Origin: Catonia carolina
Lineage: Eukaryota > Arthropoda > Insecta > Hemiptera > Achilidae
Reading direction: 5' to 3'
Assembly (NCBI GenBank): GCA_035578175.1
Contig: JAQMRL010000008.1
Span: 7,540,883 to 7,604,882, forward strand
Length of the DNA stretch: 64,000 nt
Positions 21,038-32,061 of the stretch are shown one piece after another. The notes under the pieces are model-generated. The model made no database searches, was not told where the DNA came from, and was given only the letters and a program-made list of their open reading frames with translations. The number at the start of each line of letters is the position of its first letter. Positions within the stretch are counted from its first letter, which is position 1. The position numbers and the translations under genes are program-made.

Positions 21038-21152
21038 TACGTATACACACATTAAGGATAAAATAAAAATTGGATCATAAAACGAATGTTAAATTTTTTT
21101 ACTTTAGAGGAATTTGAATTAGGAATAACAGAAATCATTCTTTCATGCGCCG

Positions 21153-21297
21153 TTAACCTCTGTCTGGTATTCAAATCCGCGTAAAAGTAACTAACTTTAC
21201 TAGAATTTGAATGAAGAAACCTTCGTCTCCAAAATTCAGCTATTTAACAGCTGACGTTGGCGACGACTCTACAGCTACACCAATTTGGTGGGTTAAT
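21153..21297 (-). mobile_element. SINE1 head fragment
   Basis: Minus strand: head with the CAGCTG palindrome and B box region, then GGATTTGAATACCAGACAGAGG, where it stops. The 3' half is missing. Confidence 0.7.
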
Positions 21298-21313
21298 AAT
21301 GCTCATAATTAAT

Positions 21314-22353
21314 AATAGGTGGAGTGTCAAATTATTTACACTCAATATGTTCGTTGCAGGGCTAAAATAAATAGTTAGTGTCACCGGATGGCGACATTAA
21401 GTGGCAAACCTTATATGTTTGGTGGCCCTGAAAAGGACCGTTTAAGCGGTGGTCGTCTTGATGGGAAGCGTCGGTCGTAGTCGTCGTGGCGGTTGAGGAG
21501 CTGGGCGACACGGCGTGTCGTCGTCCAGCAGAGAAGCCGTCTTCTTCCCTCGCAGTAGTGCATTGATGGCTGCTTCGTCGGATCCGGTGGGCGTAAGGCT
21601 CGGTCGAGGAACCGCTGTGGGCATCGCTCGCGTCAGCGGGCGATGACGGTCCGGTCGACGGCTTACGGTGACAGGTCGGCGAGCGGAAGCATCATCTTCT
21701 CTCTTGCGGGGTCGTCGATTAATCTTCTCTGGAGTCCGGCAGCCGTGTGCCGTGGTGGACGTCTTGTCTGCTGTCTGGTTCGAAGTGAATCCCTCGGAGT
21801 CTTGATCGGAATTGAATCGCTCGGCTCAGTGCAGCGCTCTTTAGTCGCCGAGAGCGCTGTGGTAGAGAGTAGCTACTGGCTTGGCCTTGATGACAAAGGC
21901 CTCTGTCCGTGCGCAGCCGAAAGATTTGTCGGTATGCCGTCAAAGGGCCTACCGCGCTGACAAAGGCCGGAAGCAGTATTGAAGCTAGCAACGCAGTAAA
22001 TGATTAATTAGAAGGGGCGGCGGTGACATTATTTTTCTTATCACATGGTCAGCCAATTAAATGACTTAATTATTTAACAACAGAAGAGGTAGAGGTGTAA
22101 AAGACACCAATCAGAGTTATCTTCACTGAAAATAATGAATTTCATTATACAGGTAGACCCTGTGGTAAATGAAGTAAAGGTGTCATTTACAGAGTGGAAA
22201 AAATGTGCTTTTCAGAGGGCCCAGCATGCTGATAAGCGTGCTTTTCCACTCAGTGAGTTGTGGCAATGGTAAACCACCTCACTCCTCGTTTTACTTAGTA
22301 AAACCTCTACAGGTTCAAACCAGCCTTTTGGCTAATCACCTAAACAACAAAAA
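21314..22353 (+). mobile_element. SINE2 interrupted by a solo LTR
   Basis: 5' part 21314-21378 (GGTGGAGTGTCAAATTATTT to AAATAAATAG) and 3' part 22029-22353 (CTTATCACATGGTCAGCC to CACCTAAACAACAA) are continuous with each other once 21379-22028 is removed. Confidence 0.8.
21379..22028. mobile_element. Putative solo LTR, 650 bp
   Basis: It starts TGTCACCGG and ends GGCGGTGACA, so it has 5'-TG...CA-3' ends with an 8-bp inverted repeat, typical of LTRs. Flanks TTAG (21375-21378) and TTAT (22029-22032) may be a 4-bp target duplication with one change. It is much more GC- and CpG-rich than its surroundings. Open frames on both strands look like composition effects. No internal retroelement region is present, so LTR recombination probably removed it. 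A non-LTR explanation is a short-TIR DNA element. Confidence 0.55.
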
Positions 22354-23004
22354 CAATTAATAATTCTAAAAATTCCTTTCTTATTACGTATATTCGCTTA
22401 TCCTCTCAGTTACAAACCTTCACCGCTCTTAAAAACCTAATTTCCACCACCTACAACCTATTTCGTTACCGCTTCGGAAGTGCCCAAAACCCAGTTCCGT
22501 GAAGTATCACACTTTAAAATATTGACTTGTAATTTCATTTGGAGAAGTAATTTCAGCTCTAGGATAAACAAGCTGATCTGAAAACCAACCTGTAGATTTG
22601 TATAAGCTGAATTATAAATTTTCATTTCATTACACTAGAAATACATTTTTAACTTCGCACTAAAAATAGAGTAAAAAGTAAGAGTAAATGTATTTCGTAA
22701 TAATACATAAATTTTATATATATTTATGTTTGTTTATGTAATAGTGTATTTATTTAAATTATACTATTAGGTTAAACGATGTTTAGACTAATTTATTTAA
22801 GTAGTCGCTTTATTTTTAAGCATGGGTAGTTAAGTAAGTAAAGTATCAATGTTTTCAGGTCAAAATACTTACTTATTTATTTACATTAAAAATGTTGACT
22901 TAATAAATCCTAAGTCGGAAGTAAATAAGTTAAAGAAAATATGCAAACAATTGTACATATATATAATTTGATACTGGGTTACACAAAAAAATATATTTTT
23001 TTTG
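22354..23004. other. AT-rich intronic DNA, no feature recognised
   Basis: No repeat family or coding signal recognised. Confidence 0.55.
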
Positions 23005-23307
23005 TAATTCCTAATTTGTGTACGTTGCAATCAGTTCAATTCAAAACAATAAGCAACCCCATGATCCAATGAGATGATGATGTTTATGATGTGTAAATGA
23101 GGTGTAATCTTGTACAGACTCAGGTCGACCATTCCTGAGAGAGTATGGTTAATTGAACCCCAACCATCAAAGTACACCCGGTAACCATTAAAATCCGTAT
23201 AAAAGTAACTACCTTTACTAGGATTTGAACCAGGAACCTTCGTCTCCAAAAATCAGCTGATAAACAGCTGATTTTGGCGACGACTTTACCTCTAGACCAA
23301 CCCGTTG
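23005..23307 (-). mobile_element. SINE1 copy
   Basis: Full layout on the minus strand: head with palindrome and GGTTCAAATCC, body, and 3' end TTGCAACGTACACAAATTAGG. A small deletion removes the CTAGACAGTGG-equivalent region. Confidence 0.85.
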
Positions 23308-23400
23308 TGTTATAAATATATATATATTTATATATAACATAAAATATTGGGAGATACGCTGTTTTGTTGATTTTAACATTGGGATTTCCTTAAGGACTTG

Positions 23401-24517
23401 TGTTTGTTGTTTAGGTAATAAGCCGAAAGGCTAGTTTGAAACTCTAGAGGTTTTATTAAGAAAAACGAGGAGTGAGGAGGTTTACCATTGCCTTCCTCAT
23501 TGAGTTGAAAAGTATGTTTATCAGCATGCCAGGCACTCTAAAAAGCATCTACTTTTCACCCTGCAAATGCCACCTTCACTTCATTCACCACAGGGTCTGG
23601 CTACAATGAAATTTATTATTCTCAGAGGAGATAACTCTCTCTAAAAAGCATCTACTTTTCACCCTGCAAATGACACCTTAACTTCATTCCCCACAGGGTC
23701 TGGCTACAATGAAATTCATTATTCTCAGAAGAGATAACTCTTTTTAAAAAGCATCTACTTTTCATCCTGCAAATGCCACTTTCACTTCATTCACCACAGG
23801 GTCTGGCTACAATGAAATTCATTATTCTCAGAGGAGATAACTCTTTTTAGAAAGCATCTACTTTTCACCCTGCAAATGCCACCTTAACTTCATTCACCAC
23901 AGGGTCTGGCTACAATGAAATCCATTATTCTCAGAGGAGATAACTCTCTCTAAAAAGGATCTACTTTTCACCCTGCAAATGACACCTTAACTTCATTCAC
24001 CACAGGGTCTGGCTACAATGAAATTTATTATTCTCAGAGGAGATAACTCTCTCTAAAAAGCATCTACTTTTCACCCTGCAAATGCCACCTTAACTTCATT
24101 CACCACAGGGTCTGGCTACAATGAAATTCATTATTCTCAGAGGAGATAACTCTCTCTAAAAAGCATCTACTTTTCACCCTGCAAATGCCACTTTAACTTC
24201 ATTCACCACAGGGTCTGGCTACAATGAAATTCATTATTCTCAGAGGAGATAACTCTCTAAAAAGCATCTACTTTTCACCCTGCAAATGACACCTTCATTT
24301 CATTCCCTACAGGGTCTGGCTACAATGAAATTAATTACTCTCAGACGAGATAACTCTGACTATTGCTTTTTACACCTGTACCTCTTTTGTTGTTAAATGC
24401 TTCAATCATATGATTGAGTGACCATGTGTTAAGAAACAGAACTATTTGTTATTGCCCTGGAACTAACAGATCGAGTGCCAATAATTTAACACTCTACCTC
24501 TCTGTTATAAGCGAGGA
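23401..24517 (-). mobile_element. SINE2 expanded by an internal tandem array
   Basis: The 3' end (TGTTTAGGTAATAAGCC, AAAGG, CTAGTTTGAA) is at 23401 and the 5' end (GATCGAGTGCCAATAATTTAACACTC) near 24510. The element is more than twice its normal length because its middle is repeated eight times (23545-24366). Confidence 0.85.
23545..24366 (-). repeat. Eight-unit 103-bp tandem repeat inside SINE2
   Basis: The marker GCATCTACTTTTCA recurs at 23545, 23648, 23751, 23854, 23957, 24060, 24163 and 24264, so the period is 103 bp seven times over, with the last step 101 bp. Each unit runs from the TTTTCA/CCCTGCAAATG part of SINE2 to GAGGAGATAACTC. Units differ by only a few bases. The unit exists once in ordinary SINE2 copies, so the array arose by local amplification. 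Confidence 0.95.
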
Positions 24518-25147
24518 GGTTGTTTAGGATTAAAAATATTGTTCGTTAATTAAAAAAAATTATTCAACGGTTGAATGTATATAGTATATACATGAAAAGT
24601 TATATTGTTAATAATTTTTTGGGCCACCCATTTTTTTATGTGAACATATTAAAGTGTAATTTAAAAATAACATCGTTTATCTTTAGTTAGATTTGCCATC
24701 TCTGAAGATTTCTTGCACTATTTTTTTCATTCCTTGTAGACAGATTGTCTAAAATTACATATCTATTCAATTTTGTCAGTACAAGATGACTACGTCACCT
24801 GTTTACCCACCATTATTTTCATATGGATTTTCATTGCCAGTGAATCTTTTACAATGTTTATAAATACTTAAAAACCGTATAAATCCCTCTTCGAGGGAAG
24901 ATTTATTGAAAACTCTTCAGAGCTGCAGATAATATTTTAGCTCTGAAGAGCCATTGTATTATATCAATTGTCACCAACTGACGGACCGCGAAGACATCTA
25001 GAGAATACTTTTTTTAAATGTAGATCTTATTTTCGTGTGATCTGAGTTTTCTTACCTTTAGCGCTGAGTGTGTAAACTTTAAAATTAGGCAATATTGACA
25101 GAATTTTGTTAATTTTTTATTTTCTCTTGCCCTTTACGAATATGTTG
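24518..25147. other. AT-rich intronic DNA with two hairpins
   Basis: No gene recognised. A short perfect hairpin CCCTC-TTC-GAGGG is at 24885-24897 and a 12-bp inverted repeat is at 24913-24950. 25105-25135 looks like an R1 end (TTTTATTTTCTCTTGCCC). Confidence 0.5.
24913..24950. repeat. Perfect 12-bp hairpin
   Basis: CTCTTCAGAGCT (24913-24924) and AGCTCTGAAGAG (24939-24950) pair perfectly around a 14-base loop. Its role is unknown; it could be the end of an old element. Confidence 0.7.
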
Positions 25148-25530
25148 TTACTGTTTAGGTCATCAGCCGAAAGGCTGGTTAAAACTTTTAGAAGCTTTAC
25201 TAAGTAAAACTAGAAGTCAGATGGTTTATATTTGCCTTCCTCACTGAGTGGAAAGGTATGCTTAGCAGCAGGCCAGGCCTTCTAAAAAAGCATCTACTTT
25301 CCACCCTGCAAATTACATCTGGATTTCATTCACCACAGGGTCTGGCTGTATAATGAAATTCATTACTCTCAGAAGAGGAAACTGTGACTAGTGTCTTTTA
25401 CACCTCTACCTCTACTGTTCTTAAATATATCAATTACATAATTGGCTGACCATGTGATAAGAAACAGAACTATTTTTGTAGCCCTGGAACTACTTAATTA
25501 ATTGAACACTCCGCTTTTCTGTCATGGGCA
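25148..25530 (-). mobile_element. SINE2 copy
   Basis: From TGTTTAGGTCATCAGCCGAA (hairpin end) to CTTTTCTGTCATGGGCA (5' end). The whole family order is present. Confidence 0.85.
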
Positions 25531-25756
25531 TAAATTGGTAGGTTACTACAATTCAATAAATCATACTTTTGTTCAGGTCGCTCACTGCCTTCTTTATTTA
25601 GTAACTCTTTACTGTTCATGAAGCGTTCATGAAACATCTTTTAACTGACACAAAGTGCAACAGTTGGGTACTTCTGCTGAGTACTCGGTAGTCCGGTACC
25701 TTGTCCAAGATTTAGTCTTCCATAACTCACCCAATCTATAATCTATCAATAATCAT

Positions 25757-26360
25757 ATCAATTTACACTCAATCTGTTTGTTGCTGGGCTTAAATAAATA
25801 GTTCTGTTTCTTAACACATGGTCAGCCAATTAAATGACTGACTCATCTAAGAACAGAAGAAGTAGAGGTGTAAAAGACACTAATCAGAGTTATCTCCTCT
25901 GAAAGTAATGAATTTCATTATACAGCCAGACCCTGTGGTGAATGAAGTAAAGGTGTCATTTACAGAGTGGAAGATATGTGCTTTTCAGAGGGCCCGGCAT
26001 GTTGATTAGCGTACTTTTCCATTCAGTGAGGAAGGCAATGGTAAACCACCTCACTTCTCGTTGTGCTTAGTAAAACCTCTCATCTAAGAACAGAAGAGGT
26101 AGAGGTATAAAAGACACTAATCAGAGTTATCTCCTCTGAAAGTAATGAATTTCATTATACAGCCAGACCCTGTGGTGAATGAAGTAAAGGTGTCATTTGC
26201 AGAGTGGAAAATATGTGCTTTTCAGTGGGCCCGGCATGCTGATAAGCGTACTTTTCAACTCAGTGTGTTGTGGCCATGGTAAAGCACCTCACTCCTCGTT
26301 TTACCTAGTAAAACCTCTACAGATTCAAACCAGCCGTTCGGCTGATGACCTAAACAACAC
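25757..26360 (+). mobile_element. SINE2 with an internal ~240-bp duplication
   Basis: The segment starting CATCTAAGAACAGAAGA at about 25847 recurs at about 26081, repeating the middle of the element. The copy then finishes normally with CAGCC-GTTC-GGCTGATGACC. Both halves keep family sequence, so unequal exchange or template switching is likely. Confidence 0.8.
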
Positions 26361-27060
26361 AATCATATAACATTGCTAGGTAAACACTCTGCGTGATCGA
26401 CTAATATATAAATACATTTCCTGTTACATATACACCTGCTTGCCTCTGATCCTTTTAACAACCAATAACCAGATTTTATTTATCTTTTACAGTATTGTAC
26501 AATATACAAATATCGCACAAACAAACAAATTATCTGAGCAAATAAATATACAAATAAACCGTTTTAATATACGGATATGACTGTTTAATTTTCCTTAAGA
26601 AAAAAAACAGCTAATTTTAAACTTATACAAAATACGGTAACTGTTAAATTTTTAACCATACTTAAAAAAACCATCTATCTAAGTAATATGTACGAGATAT
26701 CCGTGTAAAAAAATAAACAGAAAAGTATAAAAATTAAAAATAGAACGATTTAAGCAAGATTTTTTCGTAGTTATTATGTTTAAAAATACATTTTTAATTA
26801 GTACTTTCACCTTTTTTTAAAAACTACAGCAAGATAAAAACAAAATTTTATAGGTATTTTGGTTTAAACATTTTAGTAATTTACTTAAAATAGATTCCCT
26901 TGTTTTACAAAAATAAAACAACGTAAATTTTTTAAATTATTGGTTAATTCTCTAAATTAACCTTAACGTCATTATAAATTTTTAATAAAATCAATTTGAA
27001 TTATTATTAAACTATAAAGTATTTAATCAAAAGATGTTGTAGTTATAGTTACATTATATT
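26361..27060. other. AT-rich intronic DNA, no feature recognised
   Basis: No repeat shared with the rest of the window; no coding signal. Confidence 0.55.
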
Positions 27061-27105
27061 GGCAAGAGATAGTCATGTGAGTGTTTCACATGAGATTTTT
27101 TACTT
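27061..27105 (-). mobile_element. R1 hairpin-end fragment
   Basis: TTGGCAAGAGATAGTCATGT followed by GAGTGTTTCACATGAGATTT is the reversed R1 left end, cut immediately inside the inverted repeat and abutting the next R1 copy. Confidence 0.7.
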
Positions 27106-28062
27106 TTGTCATTAATGAAATATCAGAATGAAAGTTACGTTTTCATTAAAATTTTTCGAAATCGAATTTTCACTTGAAATAATTGATACGTCTTCAGATC
27201 CCCTAAACCCACCAAAAACTTATTTCTACCGATTGTTCTAAGTGTAGCCTATAAGTGTTTGTCTGTAAACGACATATCTCAACGACGGAATATCATGCAA
27301 AGTTGAAATTTGAAACTTAAGTTAGATACCACTAGAGGACCCAACACGAACATTTTTATCAAAATCGGTCAACCGGAAGTAGTAATTTATTCGTATCATT
27401 TTTCACTTTTTTGCAATTTTCTCAAAAACGGCTCATATGATTTTTTTAAAAAAAATCGCCTTATTCACTACATTTTTTATGTTCTACAAGATAGGGTAGG
27501 CGTCATGTCTGCTGAAATTCTTGGGCAGACTGTGCTCTCGTAGAAAAAAATGTTTTTTTTTTTTAAGATTGCGGCCTTAATCTGCATTTTAGTGCAAAAA
27601 TGTATATAATAAACGTCGTAGAAAATTTAAAAACCTACAACTTTTAATTAAAATATTTTTCTGTATAACGCTTAGTTTAGCGGTAATTAGTAATTTTCCG
27701 TTTTTTTTTCAAAAAAATCTGCAAAAAATGGATTTTTTTAAGATTCCAGCCTTAGTATGCATTTTTTGACAAAAGTGTATATAATAAAGTTTATACGAAA
27801 TTTAAAGATCTACAACTTTTATTTAGAGCATTTTTCTCTACAGAGCTTGGTTTAGAGTGAAAGAGTGATTTTCCGTATTATTGAGCCAAACTAAGATTGA
27901 TTTTCATTTTGCGTCTTTTACTCATGATTAAAATTAGGTTACGTTTTTTGAGGTTAGTTTTTTGTTTAATTCTAATATTTTATTACTAATGTTAGGTATA
28001 TTATTCATTATTGGCATTGACAAAGAGAAAGTCGTGTGAGTGTTTCACACCAGACTTTTTTT
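27106..28062 (-). mobile_element. R1 copy, diverged, lacking the CA tract
   Basis: All R1 landmarks are present in reverse order (CAGATCCCCTAAACCC, CCGATTGTTCT, CAAAATCGGTCAACCGGAAG, GCTTAGTTTAGCGGTAATTA, GTGTGAGTGTTTCACAC at the end). At the position of the microsatellite it reads AAGTGTAGCCTATAAGTG, with no (TG)n run. Confidence 0.8.
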
Positions 28063-28146
28063 TAAAGTTTATGTGACCAATTTGCGCGTTTCAACGTAGA
28101 GTAAAAGTTGTGCCAATTGGAATTGTCCTCAGTAGAAAAGGTTAAG

Positions 28147-28160
28147 ACACACACAAACAC

Positions 28161-28192
<32 letters not shown>

Positions 28193-28195
28193 GCG

Positions 28196-28226
<31 letters not shown>

Positions 28227-28248
28227 AACACAACACACACACAACATG
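28147..28248. repeat. (CA)n microsatellite with (CG)n core
   Basis: About 100 bp of CA repeats interrupted by CAAA and a central GCGCGCGCGCGC run (28191-28204). Such alternating purine-pyrimidine runs can adopt Z-DNA. Confidence 0.9.
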
Positions 28249-28645
28249 TAGTAGGCGTACGTCACATACTGCAGATAACATTACCCACAAATACAACTAG
28301 TAACATTATTATTTTATGTTACTAGTTGATTACAGTTAAGTATTTCTTGTTAGTAGACTAAACAAAAGCGTTAACGGGTATAATACTTTGACAGGCGACT
28401 AACTCTGATGGAATGCAACTGCAATAAAATGCAAACATAAGGGGAGGGCTGGGTGGTCTTTTCCATTTATGTAAACAATCATCAACCCTATTTTACCCCT
28501 TTTCATCCCCCCACTACGTTTATTACATTTCTTAAAAAAATTATTAATCTATAAAATATGCATACAAACGAAATTTATTCACTTAATTATCTCGAATCAG
28601 CTCTGCGTCACTTGAAGACTTCTTCTTCTTCTTCTTGAGGTGCCT
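28249..28645. other. No feature recognised
   Basis: Mixed-composition DNA ending in a short (TTC)n run at 28618-28636; no gene. Confidence 0.5.
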
Positions 28646-28647
28646 AT

Positions 28648-28965
28648 GAACCCACCAGGTTGGTCTAGAGGTAAAGTCGTCGCCAAAATCAGCTGTTTAA
28701 CAGCTGATTTTCGGAGACGAAGGTTCCGGGTTCAAATCCTAGTAAAGGTAGTTACTTTTATACGGATTTGAATACTAGACAGTGGTTACCGGTGTACTTT
28801 AATGGTTGGGGTTTAATTAACCATACTCTCTCAGGAATGGTCGGCCTAGGTCTGTACAAGACTACACCTCATTTACACGTCATACACAGCATCCTTATCT
28901 CATTGGATCATGGGGTTGCTTATTGTTCTAAATTGAACAGATAGCAAAGTACACAAATTAGGAAA
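28648..28965 (+). mobile_element. SINE1, full copy
   Basis: Starts CCCACCAGGTTGGTCTAGAGG (A-box region), then CAAAATCAGCTG / CAGCTGATTTT, GGTTCAAATCC, and the full body to GTACACAAATTAGG. One of the best-preserved copies. Confidence 0.9.
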
Positions 28966-28966
28966 A

Positions 28967-29920
28967 AAATCTGGTGTGAAACACTCACACAACTTTCTCT
29001 TGCCAATGCAAATAATTTACAATATAATTTAACATTAGTAATAAAATATTAGAAATGAACAAAAACTAACCTCAAAAACATAACCTTATTTTAATCATGA
29101 GTGAATGACGCAAAATGACAATCGAACTCAGTTTGGCTTAAAAATACGGAAAATCACGCTTTCACGCTAAACTAGGCTCTGTAAAGAAAAATGCTCTAAA
29201 CAAAAGTTGTAGATCTTTTAATTTTTTATAAATTTAATTATATACACTTTTGTCGTAAAATGCATACCAAGACCGAAATGTTAAAAAAATCGATTTTTCT
29301 CACGTTTTCGTGAGAAAAAAACCAGAAAATCGCAAATTACCGCTAAACTAAGCGTTATACAAAAACATATTTGAAACAGAAGTTGTAGGTTTTTAAATTC
29401 TCTACAACTTTTATTATATAAGTTTTTGCGCTAAAATTTATATTAAAGCCGTAATCTTAAAAAAACAACGTTTTTACGTGATAACAGCCTCACCGAGAAT
29501 TTCAGCAAACATGGCGCCTACCCTATCTTGTAGAGAATAAAAAATTGAGTAAAATAGGCGATTTTAAAAAAAATCGTAGGACTAGTTTTTGAGAAAATCG
29601 CAAAAAACTGAAAAATTATACGAATAAACTACTACTTCCGGTTGACCGATTTTGATGAAAATGTTCGTGTCGCTTCCGGTAGTGGTATGTAACTTAAGTT
29701 TCAAGTTTCAAGTTCGTACGATGTTCCGTTCTTGAGATATTCTGTTCACACACAGACACACACACACACACACAGACACACACACAGACCAATCGCTAAA
29801 AACATGTTTTTTGGGTTCAGGGGGTCTGAAAACGTATAGATCCGGTGAAAACTCGATTTCGAAAAATCGACATGAAAACAATACTTTCCTTCTTATATAT
29901 TCATATAGGAAAGAGAAAGT
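28967..29920 (+). mobile_element. R1 element, complete
   Basis: Joined directly to the end of SINE1. Hairpin end at the left, a (CA)n tract near 29748-29786 interrupted by AGA, and right end AAGAGAAAGT at 29911-29920. Confidence 0.85.
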
Positions 29921-29937
29921 AAAAAGGTGCGTATGCA

Positions 29938-30070
29938 TTACAGGTGGAGTGTTCAATTATTTGCACTTGATCTGCTGGTTTCAGGGCTAAAATAAATAGT
30001 TCTGTTTCTTATCATATGGTCCACCAATTATATGACTGAACTATTTAAGAACAGAAGAGGTAGAGGTGTG
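29938..30070 (+). mobile_element. SINE2 5' fragment
   Basis: CAGGTGGAGTGTTCAATTAT to AACAGAAGAGGTAGAGGTG; ends abruptly before the middle of the element. Confidence 0.75.
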
Positions 30071-30093
30071 CAAAAGTGTAGTAGTAAAAATTA

Positions 30094-30306
30094 TAGGAAA
30101 TAAAAAATCTACAACTTTTTTATTATTCTTTTAATTAAAAACATTTTCTACTCTTAGTTTACTGTCAAATAGTGATTTTCAGTATTTTTAAGTTCTATAG
30201 AAGTAGATTTAATTTTGCGTCATTCACTCATGATTAAAATTATGTTATAGTTTTCATTATTTAGGCCTACATTGAAAGTCGTGTGCAAGTGTTTCACACT
30301 AAATTT
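30094..30306 (-). mobile_element. R1 fragment (hairpin side)
   Basis: AAATCTACAACTTTTTTATT, then CTCTTAGTTTACTGTCAAAT, CATTCACTCATGATTAAAAT, and the hairpin GTGCAAGTGTTTCACAC. It abuts the complete R1 copy that follows in the same orientation. Confidence 0.7.
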
Positions 30307-31247
30307 TTTTACTTTCTCTTGCCAATATGAGTATATAGGAAGGAAAGTATTGTTTTTATGTCGATTTTTCACCGGATCTACACGTTTTCAGACCCCTGAA
30401 CCCGAAAAACATGTTTTTAGCGATTGGTCTGTGTGTGTGTGTGTGTGTGTGTCTGTGTGTGAACAGAATATCTCAAAAACGGAACATCGTACGAACTTGA
30501 AACTTGAAACTTAAGTTACATACTACTACCGGACCCGACACGAACATTTTCATCAAAATCGGTCAACCGGAAGTAGTAGTTTATTCGTGTAATTTTTCAC
30601 TTTTTTGCGATTTTCTCAAAAACTGGTCCTACGATTTTTTTAAAAATCGCCTGGTTAACTCAATTTTTTATTTTCTACAAGATAGGGTAGGCGCCATTTT
30701 TGCTGAAATTTTTTATGAGGTTGTTTTCACGTAAAAAACGTGTTTCTTTAAGATTACGGCTTTAATATGTATTATAGCGCAAAAATTTACGTAATAAAAG
30801 TTGCAGAGAATTTAAAACCTTACAACTTTTAATTCAAACATTTTTTTGTATAACGCTTAGTTTAGCGGTAATTAGCAATTTTCTGTTTTTTCTCATGAAA
30901 ACGTGTGAAAAATCTATTTTTTTAAAAATTTCGGCCTTAGTATGCATTTATGACAAAAGTGTATATAATAAAATTTATAAAAAAATAAAAGATCTACAAC
31001 TTTTATTTAGAGCATTTTTCTCTATAGAGTACAGTTTAGCGTAAAAGAGTGATTTTCGGTATTTTTAAGCCAAACTGAGGTTGATTTTCATTTTGCGTCT
31101 TTCACTCATGATTAAAATAAGGTTATGTTTATTGAGGTTAGTTTTTTTGTTTATTTTTAATGTTTTATAACTAATGTTAGGTTATATTGTTAATTATTTG
31201 CATTGGCAAGAGAAAGTTGTGTGAGTGTTTCACACCAGATTTTTTTA
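30307..31247 (-). mobile_element. R1 element, complete
   Basis: ACTTTCTCTTGCC at 30311-30323, a (TG)n tract at about 30428-30462, and GGCAAGAGAAAGT plus the hairpin GTGTGAGTGTTTCACAC at about 31205-31236. Confidence 0.85.
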
Positions 31248-32060
31248 GAAAGATTCTTGTTGGTTCAAAATATTTCCTGATAATTTAGATAATAGTTAAC
31301 TTACATGGTTTTAGTTATTGAAATAACGTTATAAAAGTCCGTTTTAAGGAAATAAACAACTCACGAAAAATAATTAATTTAAAACACAAAAACACACATA
31401 AATTTAATATTAACTTAGATAATAAATATTAGTTTTATTACTTTAAATGGTCGATTACTGAGTAATAAAAATCGTTTAAAATATTGGTTGAACAAATGAT
31501 AGAGGCAATAAAATAAAGTTAAACTAATAAATTCTTATATTATATATTTTATATATTTTATGGTCACATAGAAAAAATTCATTTTCAACGCTTTCAAAAT
31601 AAATATTTATAAAAAAAATATAAAGCTTAAGTAGTAACCTGTTTGTTTAAATAAGTTCCCCGACGTTTTCTATTTCACTTTAACAATTTTTCCTTTGGAG
31701 GTCTCTCCTCCCCCCTCTTTCCATTTTATAAACTGTCTCACTTTAATAATGACCAAAAATTAATTACAAACATAAATCATTATTTTTTTAATTAGGTTTT
31801 TAAAATGTATCGTTTAATTTTTTTTATTAGGTCATAAAAATAGTGGCGAAAATATTTTGGGCTCGCTAAAATTTAGCAGTTTTTATTTTCAATTACACGG
31901 GTTGAGAATTGTAACTAACCATCGAAGATAAAAAATGAAATAAACTAGTTGATTGTTTATTGGGCAGCACTGGGTTCTTTTCAAACTTTACTTTTTCTAA
32001 TTATGCTTTTTGAGTATTACCAATTTTGAGAAAGCATTTTGAGAAGGTACAGAAATAATC
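31248..32060. other. AT-rich intronic DNA, no feature recognised
   Basis: No repeat family or coding signal recognised. Confidence 0.55.
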
Positions 32061-32061
32061 T

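Larger units (their letters stand above)
19999..21057 (+). mobile_element. SINE1 interrupted by LINE-C and a MITE
   Basis: The head (CCACCAGGTTGGCCTAGTGG, CAGCTG, GGTTCAAATCC) starts at 19999. The body runs to 20178, resumes at 20628, and the 3' end is split again at about 20767/21038 before TACACACATTAAGG. Removing both insertions leaves an ordinary SINE1 of about 320 bp. Confidence 0.85.

Noticed and set aside
21442..21991. GC-rich open frames as a possible host exon
   Set aside because: They lie inside a segment that cleanly interrupts a SINE2 and has TG...CA inverted ends; frames on both strands have no recognisable protein features.
23545..24366. CRISPR-like array of regularly spaced repeats
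   Set aside because: The units are contiguous 103-bp copies of SINE2 without unique spacers, in a eukaryotic genome; there are no cas genes.
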